Shown in pieces: positions 43,070-51,897 of a stretch of 64,000 bases of DNA. Source of the stretch: Palsa-1150 sp964531095. GTDB taxonomy: Bacteria; Myxococcota_A; Polyangia; Polyangiales; Polyangiaceae. The DNA lies in NCBI GenBank assembly GCA_964531095.1, contig CAZHED010000003.1:62001-126000 (forward strand), in the 5' to 3' direction. Numbering within the stretch: position 1 is the first letter of the stretch; the number at the start of each line of letters is the position of its first letter. The notes under the pieces were generated by a model. The model did no database searches, had not been told where the DNA came from, and saw only the letters and a program-made list of their open reading frames with translations. The position numbers were made by a program, and so were the translations under genes.

Positions 43070-43351
43070 TCATGTTTCGCCACGTTCGCCGGTGGGGGGC
43101 CGAAAGCGCACGGCGATTTCCAGTTCTTCGTCGGGGTCCTTGCCGCGCGAGACCGCGACGGCGACAAAGCCCGGCTCGGCGCGGAGCTCTTCGAACACTG
43201 CGCGCACGAGGCGCGGCCGAACGCGCGACCGCCACGCCTCGAGCCACGCGAAGCCGTCGTCGTCCCCCTCGTAGTCCTCCTCGAAATCCGCCGATAGATC
43301 GATACGTACGACGAATCCCCCTTCCTCGTGGTGGACGGCCATGAGCTGCAT
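43070..43351 (-). CDS. Small acidic protein of unknown function
   Basis: A 93-residue protein (ATG at 43351 or 43342). VVRIDLSADFEEDYEGDDDG, then WLEAWRSRVRPRLVRAVFEEL and a C-terminal beta part (FVAVAVSRGKDPDEELEIAV). Third positions are almost all G/C, supporting a real gene. No family recognised. It is divergent from the ligase-like gene at 43369 with only 17 bp between the starts. Confidence 0.6.
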   Translation of the reverse strand: MQLMAVHHEEGGFVVRIDLSADFEEDYEGDDDGFAWLEAWRSRVRPRLVRAVFEELRAEPGFVAVAVSRGKDPDEELEIAVRFRPPTGERGET

Positions 43352-43368
43352 ACCGTATACCGCGCTTC

Positions 43369-44322
43369 GTGGCCGTGCGCCTCGGCATCGTACGCGCGGG
43401 GGAGCAAAGCGCCCACGCGATCGCTGCGCACTCGCGCGGCGCGCTCGATCGACCGCTGCGCCAGCCCGCCGAGCTCTGGGTGGCCCATTCGAGCGACGAG
43501 GGCCTTCTCCTCGGTGCATTTCAGCGCGCCGCGGGCCTGCCGGTCGGGCGCGCGCTCCTCCGACGCGGGTCGGGCGGGCCGGAGGTGCTCGTGGCCCCAG
43601 CGACCGTGCACGTCGCGCTCGCGCTTTCCCACCCGGGCGCGCTCGTGCCATGCGACGAAAAGCGCATCGTCAATCGGTCGGTGCGGCCGCTGCTCCGCGC
43701 GCTGAGCAAGTCGATGGGGGGCGCCGGCCCGGCGCACTTCTTCGGACGCGACTGGGTGAGCGTCGCCCACCGTCCTGCTGCGTGGGTTGGATTCGCGCAC
43801 GATGCGACCACGCGGCGCACGCTCTTCGAAGCGTTCGTGGCGGTACGCACGCCGTTCGCCGTCGCGCAGCGCCCCTCGCTGCTCGGCAAGACGCAGGGCA
43901 CGCTCGAGTCGATCGCCGGCCGGGAGCTCGTACCGGCGCGGCTCGCCGAAGCGATCGGGGACGCTTACGCAAGTGGAGCCGAGTCGGTTGCGCTCGACCC
44001 GCCGGATTGGCTCGACCGGGAGGACCCGAGCGATGTCGACACCGACCCGCCGTGGGCCGCGACGTGCCCCGAAGCCATCGGCACCCTCGGAGCCGGCCCG
44101 GACGCGCGCGGCACGTTTCGCATCGGCGGCGATCTCCTCGTTTCGCGCGACGCGCTCGGCCGGCTCGAGGACCTTGCCACGAAGGCGAGCGAGGGCGATC
44201 TCGGGCGCGTGATCGATGAAACGCTGGCGGCGCCGGGCGTCGCACTGGACGGGGTGAGGTCGCTCGCAAGCGTGCGTGACGTCATCGCGCGAGCGCTTGG
44301 TTTCGCAGGGCCCCAGGTGTAA
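43369..44322 (+). CDS. LplA/BPL-superfamily-like protein
   Basis: A 317-residue protein from a GTG. LLRRGSGGPEVLVAP resembles the RRxSGGG-V motif of lipoate-protein ligases, and VHVALALSHPGALVPC, RSVRPLLRALSK and HFFGRDWVSV fit the same fold. The His and Lys normally used for lipoyl-adenylate transfer are not obvious, so it may bind a cofactor rather than ligate it. Residues beyond about 190 (ESIAGRELVPARLAEAIGDAY) are an extra domain. Confidence 0.55.
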   Translation: MAVRLGIVRAGEQSAHAIAAHSRGALDRPLRQPAELWVAHSSDEGLLLGAFQRAAGLPVGRALLRRGSGGPEVLVAPATVHVALALSHPGALVPCDEKRIVNRSVRPLLRALSKSMGGAGPAHFFGRDWVSVAHRPAAWVGFAHDATTRRTLFEAFVAVRTPFAVAQRPSLLGKTQGTLESIAGRELVPARLAEAIGDAYASGAESVALDPPDWLDREDPSDVDTDPPWAATCPEAIGTLGAGPDARGTFRIGGDLLVSRDALGRLEDLATKASEGDLGRVIDETLAAPGVALDGVRSLASVRDVIARALGFAGPQV

Positions 44323-44358
44323 ATCGCACGCAGAGACATCGCTCTCCGGATGGGGAGG

Positions 44359-45372
44359 CTACGGAGCCGGGCCCGACCCGCGGCCGGCCCTGCCACGCAT
44401 CTCGTACCGGACGATGATCTTCTGCACCAGAGGATGGCGCACGACGTCGACGTCCGTGAAGTGGCAGAACGCGATCCCCTCGACGCCGTCCAGCAGGTCG
44501 CGTGCCTCCGCGAGGCCGCTCGCCCTCCCCTCGGGAAGATCCACCTGCGTGACGTCGCCGGTCACGACAGCCTTCGAGTCGTGCCCCAGGCGCGTGAGGA
44601 ACATGTGCATCTGCTCGCTCGTGGTGTTCTGTGCTTCGTCGAGAATGACGAACGAGTCGTTGAGCGTGCGACCCCGCATGAACGCCAGCGGCGCGACTTC
44701 GATGTGACCTCGCTGAATCATCCCCTGCGCGCGGTCGATGTCCATCATGTCGTTGAGCGCGTCGTAGAGCGGGCGCAGGTACGGGTTCACCTTCTCGGCC
44801 AGATCGCCGGGAAGAAAGCCCAGCTTCTCTCCGGCCTCGACCGCAGGGCGGGCCAGGACGATGCGTTTGACTTGCCTCGACTGCAGCGCTGCGACCGCGC
44901 ATGCCATGGCCAGGTACGTCTTGCCGGTTCCGGCAGGTCCGATGCCGAAAATCAGGTCGTGCGTGCGTATCGATTCGACGTAGCGCTTCTGCGCGAGGCC
45001 GCGCGGGCCGACGGCGCGCCGGCCGCTGCCGAGCGAGACGACGTCGTCGAACATGTCGCGGAGCCGCATGTGCGGCTCGCTTTGGAGCATACGGAGCGCG
45101 CGCCCGAAGTCGGCGGTTTGCACGTCGACTCCCTGCCTGATCAGCGCCACGGTTTCAGCGAGGAACCGCTCGACCAGGGCGACGGCCTCCGCGTCCCCTT
45201 CGAGCAAGATCTTGTTGCCGCGCAGACCGACCGAAACGTTTTGAACCGAGCGCTCGAGCGCCTTGAGCTTTTCGTTGCGCGGGCCCACCAGCGCCATGAG
45301 CACGCGCGCGTCGTCCACCTCGAGCTCCGAAGCTGCCCTGACGGCCTTCGCAGGCTGCGGTTGCTCGGTCAA
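44359..45372 (-). CDS. phoH: PhoH-family ATPase
   Basis: A 337-residue protein. The TTG at 45372 overlaps the TGA of the upstream gene (TTGA) and gives a full N-terminal domain (ALVGPRNEKLKALERSV, VSVGLRGNKILLEGD). ATPase domain: Walker A GIGPAGTGKTYLA, VLARPAVEAGEKLGFLPGDL, FMRGRTLNDSFVILDEAQN, MFLTRLGHDSKAVVTGD. PhoH proteins are ATPases tied to RNA metabolism. In many genomes ybeY and an HD-domain gene follow; they do not here. Confidence 0.95.
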   Translation of the reverse strand: MTEQPQPAKAVRAASELEVDDARVLMALVGPRNEKLKALERSVQNVSVGLRGNKILLEGDAEAVALVERFLAETVALIRQGVDVQTADFGRALRMLQSEPHMRLRDMFDDVVSLGSGRRAVGPRGLAQKRYVESIRTHDLIFGIGPAGTGKTYLAMACAVAALQSRQVKRIVLARPAVEAGEKLGFLPGDLAEKVNPYLRPLYDALNDMMDIDRAQGMIQRGHIEVAPLAFMRGRTLNDSFVILDEAQNTTSEQMHMFLTRLGHDSKAVVTGDVTQVDLPEGRASGLAEARDLLDGVEGIAFCHFTDVDVVRHPLVQKIIVRYEMRGRAGRGSGPAP

Positions 45373-46313
45373 TCGTCACTCGGGATGGCGAGCTTGCGTG
45401 ACCACAGGATGGCGTCCCGCCGCTGGCCCGCCATGAGGAGATGCTCGACGAGAAGACCCGTGCGCCGGAAGCCGTTTTGGAGAAACGCCGTGGTGATCGC
45501 CAGGTCGTCACTCGGCGCGAGCGAGAAACAGCTGACGACCCCGCCCGCCAGCAATGCGCCGCAGAGCGCGCTCAACGCGCTGGTCACTCCGAGCCTCTCT
45601 GCGTCTGTACGCGGGCCCTGCAAGAGCTCGAGGTACGCGTTCCCGAAGCACGCCTGCGATTCGGTCGATGCCATCAGCTCGAACCCGCCCCGCACGGTGA
45701 CCGAGAAGTACTGCCGCTCGACCCCGCGCCCGAACGGCTCGAACGCCGTGATGGCTCGCCCGCTCCGGAGCGCAACGGCGACTGCCTTGCGCGCGTCCGC
45801 TTCGTCCACGGACACGACTTTCGCCGGCGGCAGCGCCTTCGCGGGCGCGTCCTTCAGCGACTTCTTCGCCGTCGCGATCGTTCGCTCCATCTGCTCGTGC
45901 GCGGCGGTCATCGGGACGCCGGTCGAGGGCTTGGCGGCCACCAGGCGCGTCTCGCTCTCGAGGAGCGGCTCATGGCCCTCGCGCGGCTGTGCCGCGCTCG
46001 CGACGGTGCAACCGAGGAGAAAGGCATCGCTTCGCTTGTAAAAGGCCGGGATGTTTCCTTCCTTGGCGAATCCGAGCTTCACCCAGGTGGCGACCTCGTC
46101 GCGCTCGACGAGCGTATAGATCTTGTGCAGGTCCTCACGCTTCGCGAACGAGAGCACAAAGAGCCGCTTGGCCGTGGACGGTCCGGCGCGAAAATCGACG
46201 ATTCGCACCGTGCGGGCGCGCCGGTTGATGAGCATGCAGAGCGAGACCGCCTCGTTCTGGACGAAGACCTCCTCGACCGGTTTCTGCTGCGAGCTCCAAG
46301 CCTTGGCCGCCAT
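45369..46313 (-). CDS. Two-domain GNAT-like acetyltransferase
   Basis: A 314-residue protein. N-terminal half ends in YTLVERDEVATWVKLGFAKEG with an aromatic residue in PAFYKRSDAFLLG, a GNAT-like C-terminal motif; the second half repeats it with LAITTAFLQNGFRRTGLLVEHLL. The layout recalls AblB-like beta-lysine acetyltransferases, but the acetyl-CoA pyrophosphate loop is not clear. Coupled to phoH by a TTGA overlap. Confidence 0.6.
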   Translation of the reverse strand: MAAKAWSSQQKPVEEVFVQNEAVSLCMLINRRARTVRIVDFRAGPSTAKRLFVLSFAKREDLHKIYTLVERDEVATWVKLGFAKEGNIPAFYKRSDAFLLGCTVASAAQPREGHEPLLESETRLVAAKPSTGVPMTAAHEQMERTIATAKKSLKDAPAKALPPAKVVSVDEADARKAVAVALRSGRAITAFEPFGRGVERQYFSVTVRGGFELMASTESQACFGNAYLELLQGPRTDAERLGVTSALSALCGALLAGGVVSCFSLAPSDDLAITTAFLQNGFRRTGLLVEHLLMAGQRRDAILWSRKLAIPSDD

Positions 46314-46417
46314 TCGTCATCGACCCCCTGAGCGCGTCGTTTCAACTTTGCAAGGGCCACTACCACGGGCGCTCACGCGGGGTCAATTCGCGACCCAATG
46401 GGAAATCGAGTCCCACC

Positions 46418-47377
46418 TCAGCCGATCAGACGCGCCACGTCCGCTTCGCCCACACCCAGCTTGGACAGCGCCTCGTGGAGTCGCTTCTTCGGAATCGAGA
46501 CGAGGGTCGGCATGCCCCCCGATAGACCCAGCAGCTCGAGGAAGCTCGCGCCACTGTCGAAGCGGGTGGCGAACGAGACCGTATCGAGATCGACCACGGC
46601 GGCGACGGCGGCGCGCTCTTGGCCGATCAGCAAGAGCAGCGTCTTGTCGTATTGGCTGTGCCAAGAAGTCGCGTCGACGAACGCGAGGGACCGAATGGCC
46701 GGGGGCAGACGGTCCGAGGGGATTAGGTCGACCACGGCGTAGCGCACCGCGATTCGCCGCGTGATCTCTTCGATGGCCGCGAGCTCCGCCGCGGCTTCGT
46801 CGATGGGCTCCCACAGCGATGCGTCGCGAAGGCCGGCCGCGAGGTGGCGAACCACAAGCCCGAGGAGAGCGGTGTCGCGCGGGCGAGCGCGGAGGGCACG
46901 GTCCAAACGGTGACCGAACGGGCCGGGTGCGCCTGTGCGTGTGTCGATGGCGCGCGCGTCGTTGTCTGCGCCGGGATAGGGCTCGGTCCCGCCGCGCAAC
47001 CACTTTGCGGCGCTGCAAAGGCCATCGAAGTCGGTGTGGCAAACAATGGTGTCGACGGGGCCGACGCGGGTGACGATCTCGGGGGTGACCATCTCGGGAC
47101 AAGCGCCGTGCTCCGCTTTCGTCGCTAAGACGAACCGTGGATCGCCACGGTAGCGCTCGTGCATGACATGGTCGTGGTGGTCGACCCACGCCGCGAGTCG
47201 TGAGCCGAGCTGCTCGATGAACGGAAGCGTGATCTTCTCGAATCCGCCGCTCGCGGCCTCGGACGCGAAGGCGACGTCGAGCACCGCCACCCGCCCTTTC
47301 AGGTCGCGTGCTTTCGGTAGCTTGCGAGGGGAAGCGAAGGCGAGCTCGGATTGTCGCAAGGGGGGAGTGTCTAGCAC
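46418..47377 (-). CDS. DHH-superfamily-like phosphoesterase
   Basis: A 319-residue protein from a GTG. VAVLDVAF, AAWVDHHDH (DHH-like motif) and IVCHTDFDGLCSAAKWL (the HxDxDG-type motif found in DHH proteins) suggest a two-metal phosphodiesterase. The order of the two motifs is the reverse of RecJ/NrnA, where the HxDxDG-type comes first, so the fold may be rearranged. C-terminal half contains VASFATRF-like strands without a clear DHHA1 Gly motif. Confidence 0.6.
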   Translation of the reverse strand: MLDTPPLRQSELAFASPRKLPKARDLKGRVAVLDVAFASEAASGGFEKITLPFIEQLGSRLAAWVDHHDHVMHERYRGDPRFVLATKAEHGACPEMVTPEIVTRVGPVDTIVCHTDFDGLCSAAKWLRGGTEPYPGADNDARAIDTRTGAPGPFGHRLDRALRARPRDTALLGLVVRHLAAGLRDASLWEPIDEAAAELAAIEEITRRIAVRYAVVDLIPSDRLPPAIRSLAFVDATSWHSQYDKTLLLLIGQERAAVAAVVDLDTVSFATRFDSGASFLELLGLSGGMPTLVSIPKKRLHEALSKLGVGEADVARLIG

Positions 47378-47398
47378 GTGTGGTACCGTCGACCCACG

Positions 47399-48064
47399 AT
47401 GTCCGCCCTTCCGCTACACTTCGACGAACACGGCCTGATGCCCGTCATCGTGCAGGATCACCTGACCGGGGAGATTCGCATGTTCGCGTTCGCGACGAGC
47501 CAGGCCGTTCGCATGACGATCGAAACCGGCCGCGCCACGTTCTGGAGTCGATCACGCCGCGAGCTGTGGCAGAAGGGGCGAACCAGCGGAAACGAGGTCA
47601 AGGTCGAGCGCATCTTGGTGGACTGCGATTCCGATTGCCTCGTCTACTCCGGAGAGCCCCATGGCAACTCGTGCCACACCGGGGCGGCGAGCTGCTTCTT
47701 TCAGGTGCTCGAGGGCGAGCAGCTGATGCAGGCCAGCGAGCGTCCGCAGACACTGCTCGCCACCCTGGAGGCAGTTCTCGAGGCGCGAAAGGCGTCCACG
47801 GCAGGGGCAAGCTACACGAAGAGCCTTTACGAAAAGGGGCCGGCGGCGATCGGCGCGAAAATAACCGAAGAAGCCGGGGAGCTGGCGCACGCCATCGAAG
47901 CCGAGAGCGACAATCGGGTCGTCAGCGAGGCGGCCGACACCCTCTACCACGTGCTCGTTGGCCTTCGCGCGCGCGCGATCCCGTTGCGGCGAGTTCTCTC
48001 CGAGCTCGCGAGGCGCCTGACGACGAGCGGGCACGCAGAGAAGGCGTCACGACCGAAGGCCTGA
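47399..48064 (+). CDS. hisI: Bifunctional HisIE
   Basis: A 221-residue fusion carrying steps two and three of histidine synthesis. HisI (phosphoribosyl-AMP cyclohydrolase) about 1-115: EIRMFAFATSQAVRMTIETG, WSRSRRELWQKG, VDCDSDCLVY and CHTGAASCFF with the zinc Cys. HisE (phosphoribosyl-ATP pyrophosphatase) about 130-215: SYTKSLYEKGPAAIGAKITEE and EAADTLYHVLVGL. No other his gene is adjacent. Divergent from the DHH-like gene with 21 bp between starts. Confidence 0.94.
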   Translation: MSALPLHFDEHGLMPVIVQDHLTGEIRMFAFATSQAVRMTIETGRATFWSRSRRELWQKGRTSGNEVKVERILVDCDSDCLVYSGEPHGNSCHTGAASCFFQVLEGEQLMQASERPQTLLATLEAVLEARKASTAGASYTKSLYEKGPAAIGAKITEEAGELAHAIEAESDNRVVSEAADTLYHVLVGLRARAIPLRRVLSELARRLTTSGHAEKASRPKA

Positions 48065-48101
48065 GTGCGCCGATATCCGCCCCGGTGGGTAGCTCCGCAG
48101 C

Positions 48102-48121
48102 CGCCGAGACGCCGTTCGGCG
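48102..48121. terminator. Hairpin after hisIE
   Basis: CGCCGA (48102-48107) pairs with TCGGCG (48116-48121) around eight bases. It lies 38 bases after the hisIE stop and just before the promoter at 48140. No T-run. Confidence 0.35.
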
Positions 48122-48139
48122 AGAGAAATTCCGCTCACG

Positions 48140-48169
48140 TTGACACTGTTTCTTTCACGGGCCTATGCT
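48140..48169 (+). promoter_or_regulatory. Strong sigma-70-type promoter of the FrzS/AglZ-like gene
   Basis: TTGACA (48140-48145), 18 bases, TATGCT (48164-48169). The -35 is a perfect consensus and the -10 has four of six. Transcription would start near 48176, leaving a leader of about 67 bases before the ATG at 48243. It is the best housekeeping-type promoter found in the window. Confidence 0.6.
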
Positions 48170-48242
48170 CTCATCTGCGGAGAATTGCGGCGATTTCGCG
48201 AGCGTTTCTGCCGCCCCACCCCTGCGCTCAGGACGCACGCCC

Positions 48243-50066
48243 ATGGCCACCAAAGTCCTCGTGTTCGAGAGCGATCCGGAATTCGCCGGAGAGCTCCAGC
48301 GCGAGTTCAGCAAGCTCGGATGCTCCACCACCGTCGTCGACGACGGCAATCTGGGCCTCCAGCAGGCCGTATCCGACAGGCCGGACCTGATTCTGCTGGC
48401 GATCGAGCTCCCGAGGATGAACGGGTTCTCGGTTTGCAACAAGCTCAAGAAGGACCCCAGCCTCAAGGAGGTCCCGCTCATCATCATGTCGACCGAGTCG
48501 AGTGATGAGACGTTCGAACAGCACAAGAAGCTCCGCACGCGCGCCGAGGACTACGTGCACAAGCCGATCGCCTTCGGCGAGCTCCTGCTGCACATCCAAG
48601 ATTTCGTGCCGCTGGCGCCAGTGGCGCACGACTCCGACGGGGCCATCGTCATCGACGACGAGATCGAAATCGGGGGTGACTACGTGGCCGACGACGAGGG
48701 GGATCTTTCCGGGGAGCTCGCCGTGCCCGATGCGGGCTCCCGTCGAATCGAGTCGGTCGACGCGGACGTGGACGCGTTCGCGGAATCGGCTTTCGGGCGG
48801 CTGACCGGGCTCGACTCCCCCGCCGCCCGCGCACCTCACAACGGTTCAGCTAGCGTGGATCCAGCGCCGCCGATGACGCACGCGGCGCGCCCGCCGAGCG
48901 TGCGGCCGAGCGCGGTCCCCACCGGGGTGGATCCGGCGGAGTATGAGCGGGTGCGCGAGGAGCTCGCCCGCGTGAAAGACCGCTTCGATGAGGTGGATCA
49001 GGCGTTCGAAGAAGCGCGATCCGAGATCGAGAGGTTGCGCCTCGACGCGGCGGATGCCGCCGAGCGGCGCATTCACGAAATCGAAGAGCTGAAGGCGAAG
49101 ATCGCGAACACCAGAGGGGCAGCCGTCTCCAGCCGGGAGTTTCTGGACCTCCGTGAGGCGCTCAACAAGAAAGACAAGGAGATCCTCTCTCTCAAAGAGC
49201 TGATTGCGAAGAAAGACCGGCAGATCGTCGAGGCGCAAGACCACTCGCTCGCCGCCGAGCGCACGCACTCCGAGCTTGACGACCGGTTGATCTCGCTGGA
49301 GCGCGAGCTCAACGAGACCAAAGAGAGGGGCGAATCGCTCGCCGCCGACAGAGAGCTCGCCAAGAAGGCGAGCGACGACTTCCGGACGCGGCTCGAAAAG
49401 CTGCGCGCTGACAACGAAGCCAAGGAGCGTCTGCTCACCGAGCTCAGGGCGCGGCACACCGACGAGCTCGTGGCGGCCGAGGAGACCTTCGCGGCGATGC
49501 GCGCCGAGATCGACCAGACGCTCGCCAACGAACGGGCGGAGCACGCGCGCGCGTTGGACCAGGTGGAGGAGCGCCGACGAGCCGACGTGGAGCGGGCAGG
49601 GCGCGAGCACGACGCGCGGCTGGTCACGACGCGCGAGCAGTGGGAGGTAGAGCTGTCCCAAGTGCGGGCCGATGCGCAGCGGCGCGAGCAAGCGGCGATC
49701 GCCGAGCTCCAGGAGCTGCAAGCAAGGGCCGCACGCGAAGTCACGGAGACCAACGAGAGGGCCGCGAGGCTCGACCAAGACCTCTCGGCCGCGCGAGAAG
49801 AAGCGGCGCTGCTCCGCAAGATAAAGGACGATTTGGAGAGCAAGCTGGCAGCTGGCGAATCGCGCATGGCGTCGCACGAAGCGGACCTGGTGAGCGCCCA
49901 TCGAGAGCTCGTCGAGGTCAACCAGCGGCTCGTGGGTCAGTCGGCGCGCGCCGACAAGGCGCAGTCGAAGTGGCAGGCGGACCGGCAGTCGCTCGAGCGA
50001 GCAAAGGATGCGTTGGCGGTGGCCCTCGCGCAGATCGAAGAGGTCGAGGAGCGGCAGCTCGACTAG
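48243..50066 (+). CDS. FrzS/AglZ-like pseudo-receiver coiled-coil protein
   Basis: A 607-residue protein; ATG at 48243 chosen because the receiver fold starts there (ATKVLVFESDPEF). Residues 1-122 are a receiver domain in which the phospho-acceptor position is Ala53 (LILLAIELP), with FEQHKKLRTRAEDYVHKPIAF after it, as in FrzS and AglZ of Myxococcus. A Pro/Ala-rich acidic linker (about 125-230) leads to one uninterrupted coiled coil to the end. FrzS has this architecture and similar length and moves between poles; AglZ is much longer and binds MglA. mglBA lies 6 kb away. Confidence 0.85.
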   Translation: MATKVLVFESDPEFAGELQREFSKLGCSTTVVDDGNLGLQQAVSDRPDLILLAIELPRMNGFSVCNKLKKDPSLKEVPLIIMSTESSDETFEQHKKLRTRAEDYVHKPIAFGELLLHIQDFVPLAPVAHDSDGAIVIDDEIEIGGDYVADDEGDLSGELAVPDAGSRRIESVDADVDAFAESAFGRLTGLDSPAARAPHNGSASVDPAPPMTHAARPPSVRPSAVPTGVDPAEYERVREELARVKDRFDEVDQAFEEARSEIERLRLDAADAAERRIHEIEELKAKIANTRGAAVSSREFLDLREALNKKDKEILSLKELIAKKDRQIVEAQDHSLAAERTHSELDDRLISLERELNETKERGESLAADRELAKKASDDFRTRLEKLRADNEAKERLLTELRARHTDELVAAEETFAAMRAEIDQTLANERAEHARALDQVEERRRADVERAGREHDARLVTTREQWEVELSQVRADAQRREQAAIAELQELQARAAREVTETNERAARLDQDLSAAREEAALLRKIKDDLESKLAAGESRMASHEADLVSAHRELVEVNQRLVGQSARADKAQSKWQADRQSLERAKDALAVALAQIEEVEERQLD

Positions 50067-50265
50067 TACCGCTCGTCGCGCACTGTACCCATGTCGAGTA
50101 CGGCGATCGTACTCCCGGAACCCAGGGAGGGCCGGCATCGCGGCACACGATTCGCTGCTTCACACGTCACCACCGCGGATGAAGGATGTCCTACGGCAAG
50201 GGCCAAGCTACAGGCTTGTGCCTCTCGAGTGGCGGCGAAGTGCTACTCTCATCCCCTGCGCGCTC

Positions 50266-51501
50266 ATGACGACCCGGGTCCTCGTCGTCGACGATAGCCC
50301 GACCATCCGCAAGGTGGTGAGTGGCGTCCTCGAACGGCATGGGTTTGCGACCGTTCAGGCGGCCGACGGCCAAACTGCGATCAACGCGCTGGCGGAAGCG
50401 GCAAGAGCGGACGACGGCGACGGGGCGCTCAAGATCGACCTCGTGCTCGTCGACTTCATGATGCCGAAAATGAACGGATTTCAGCTCTGCCGCGTGCTCC
50501 GGCAGAGTGAAACACTCCGCGGAACGCCCGTCGTCTTGATGAGCGCGAAGCCGGATCGCATCGCCGCGCACGTCGTCCAGCAGACCGGGGCAATCGACGC
50601 CATCGCCAAGCCCTTCGACGCGCAGGCCCTCGTAGCAGTCATCGAGAACGCCATGCGCCGCTCGGACAAGTGGCGCGGGCGGGGAGCGATCGCGCCAGAC
50701 GTCATTTACGACGCCTTCGAGGAACCCACTCCGGCAGACCCCACAGGAGTGCCGCAAGCCGCGCTCGCAGGCGACTTATCCATCATCCCGATCGGCGCCG
50801 CGCTGCAACTCCTACAAGTCGAAGGCAAGACCGGAGTGATGGTCGTGACCGATGGCACTACGGAAGTGACCATCTGCCTGCGCGAAGGGCTGATCGACCT
50901 CGTGCAGGCGCGCGGCGCCGGCCGCGAGTTCCGATTGGGCCGCTATTTCATCGAGCGCGGACTGGTCACCGACGCGGATATCGACCGACTTCTGCGCGAG
51001 TCGCAGCCCCCGCACGCGGCGAGCGAGCGGGCAGCACGCAGGTTGCTCGGTGACCTGCTCGTCGACGCCGGGCGCGTCACGGGCGACCAGCTGCGCGAAG
51101 CGCTCGCGCGTCAGTCGAACGAGCTCGTCTACGACGTCTTACGGTGGCCAGCCGGGCGCTTCGAGTTCCGCCGCGAGCCGCCGCCGCCGCTCGCCGAGAG
51201 CGCCAGACTCGCCCTCCCGGTCGCGTCGGTCGTGATGGAGGGGTTTCGGCGCGTGGACGAATGGCGGCTGGTCGAGACCGGGCTCGGCAGCTTCGAATCC
51301 GTGCTGCAGCAGGACCCGGCGGCCGTCGACGCGATCGATGTCGATCGGCTCGCCATGGCGGAGCAACGCCTCCTAAACATGGTGGATGGCGAGCGTACGA
51401 TTCGCGAGATCATCGAGCAGAGTCACATGTCGAGCTTCGACGCCTGCAAGATCCTATTTCAAGTCCTCGAAGCGAGACTCGTGCGGCGGCGCGCCGCGTG
51501 A
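50266..51501 (+). CDS. Response regulator with PATAN (DUF4388) domain
   Basis: A 411-residue protein starting at the ATG at 50266. Receiver: VLVVDDSPTIRKVV, phospho-acceptor Asp63 (LVLVDFMMP), Ser in VLMSAKPD, Lys in IAKPFDA. A PATAN/DUF4388 domain from about 165 (AGDLSIIPIGAALQLLQVEG, GREFRLGRYFIERGLVT) is followed by a second half with GDLLVDAGRVTGDQLREALA. PATAN regulators work by protein contact and control pili and polarity in cyanobacteria. TGA overlaps the next GTG. Confidence 0.88.
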   Translation: MTTRVLVVDDSPTIRKVVSGVLERHGFATVQAADGQTAINALAEAARADDGDGALKIDLVLVDFMMPKMNGFQLCRVLRQSETLRGTPVVLMSAKPDRIAAHVVQQTGAIDAIAKPFDAQALVAVIENAMRRSDKWRGRGAIAPDVIYDAFEEPTPADPTGVPQAALAGDLSIIPIGAALQLLQVEGKTGVMVVTDGTTEVTICLREGLIDLVQARGAGREFRLGRYFIERGLVTDADIDRLLRESQPPHAASERAARRLLGDLLVDAGRVTGDQLREALARQSNELVYDVLRWPAGRFEFRREPPPPLAESARLALPVASVVMEGFRRVDEWRLVETGLGSFESVLQQDPAAVDAIDVDRLAMAEQRLLNMVDGERTIREIIEQSHMSSFDACKILFQVLEARLVRRRAA

Positions 51502-51893
51502 GCGCCGCCGAGAAGCGCGCCGGCCTGCTTCTGCGCGTCGATGGCGCACTTCGCTTCGTCCCAGCGGACGTTGCGCTGCGCGTGGGTCCACAGCCGCGCG
51601 TGACGCCCGTGCCCGGCGCGCCGCCGGACCTCTTGGGCATCGCGATGCACGAAGGGGCGATCGTCCCGGTGGTGGCGGTCGGATCGGAGGTCGGCGAGAT
51701 GATTGTCTGCCAGTGCGCCGGAGAGGTGGTGGGCGTTGTCGGTGCCGAAATCGTGCGCACGGGTTTGTTCGACGTCGGGGCCGACCGGCCCGACACGATC
51801 GAGAATGAAGGGGAGACCGTGGACACGCTCGACCTGACGGCGATCTACGAGCGACTCCAGTCGGCTGCGCGGCCGGGACGCTGGGGGAGTTAG
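51498..51893 (+). CDS. CheW-like protein
   Basis: A 131-residue protein, GTG at 51498 overlapping the TGA of the regulator gene. LLLRVDGALRFVPADVALRV, VPGAPPDLLGIAMHEGAIVPVVAVG fit the first beta-barrel of a CheW domain, which links receptors and kinases. The second barrel is shorter than in canonical CheW. No CheA or receptor is encoded in the window, so its partner may be the REC-PATAN protein. Confidence 0.75.
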   Translation: MSAAEKRAGLLLRVDGALRFVPADVALRVGPQPRVTPVPGAPPDLLGIAMHEGAIVPVVAVGSEVGEMIVCQCAGEVVGVVGAEIVRTGLFDVGADRPDTIENEGETVDTLDLTAIYERLQSAARPGRWGS

Positions 51894-51897
51894 CGGC

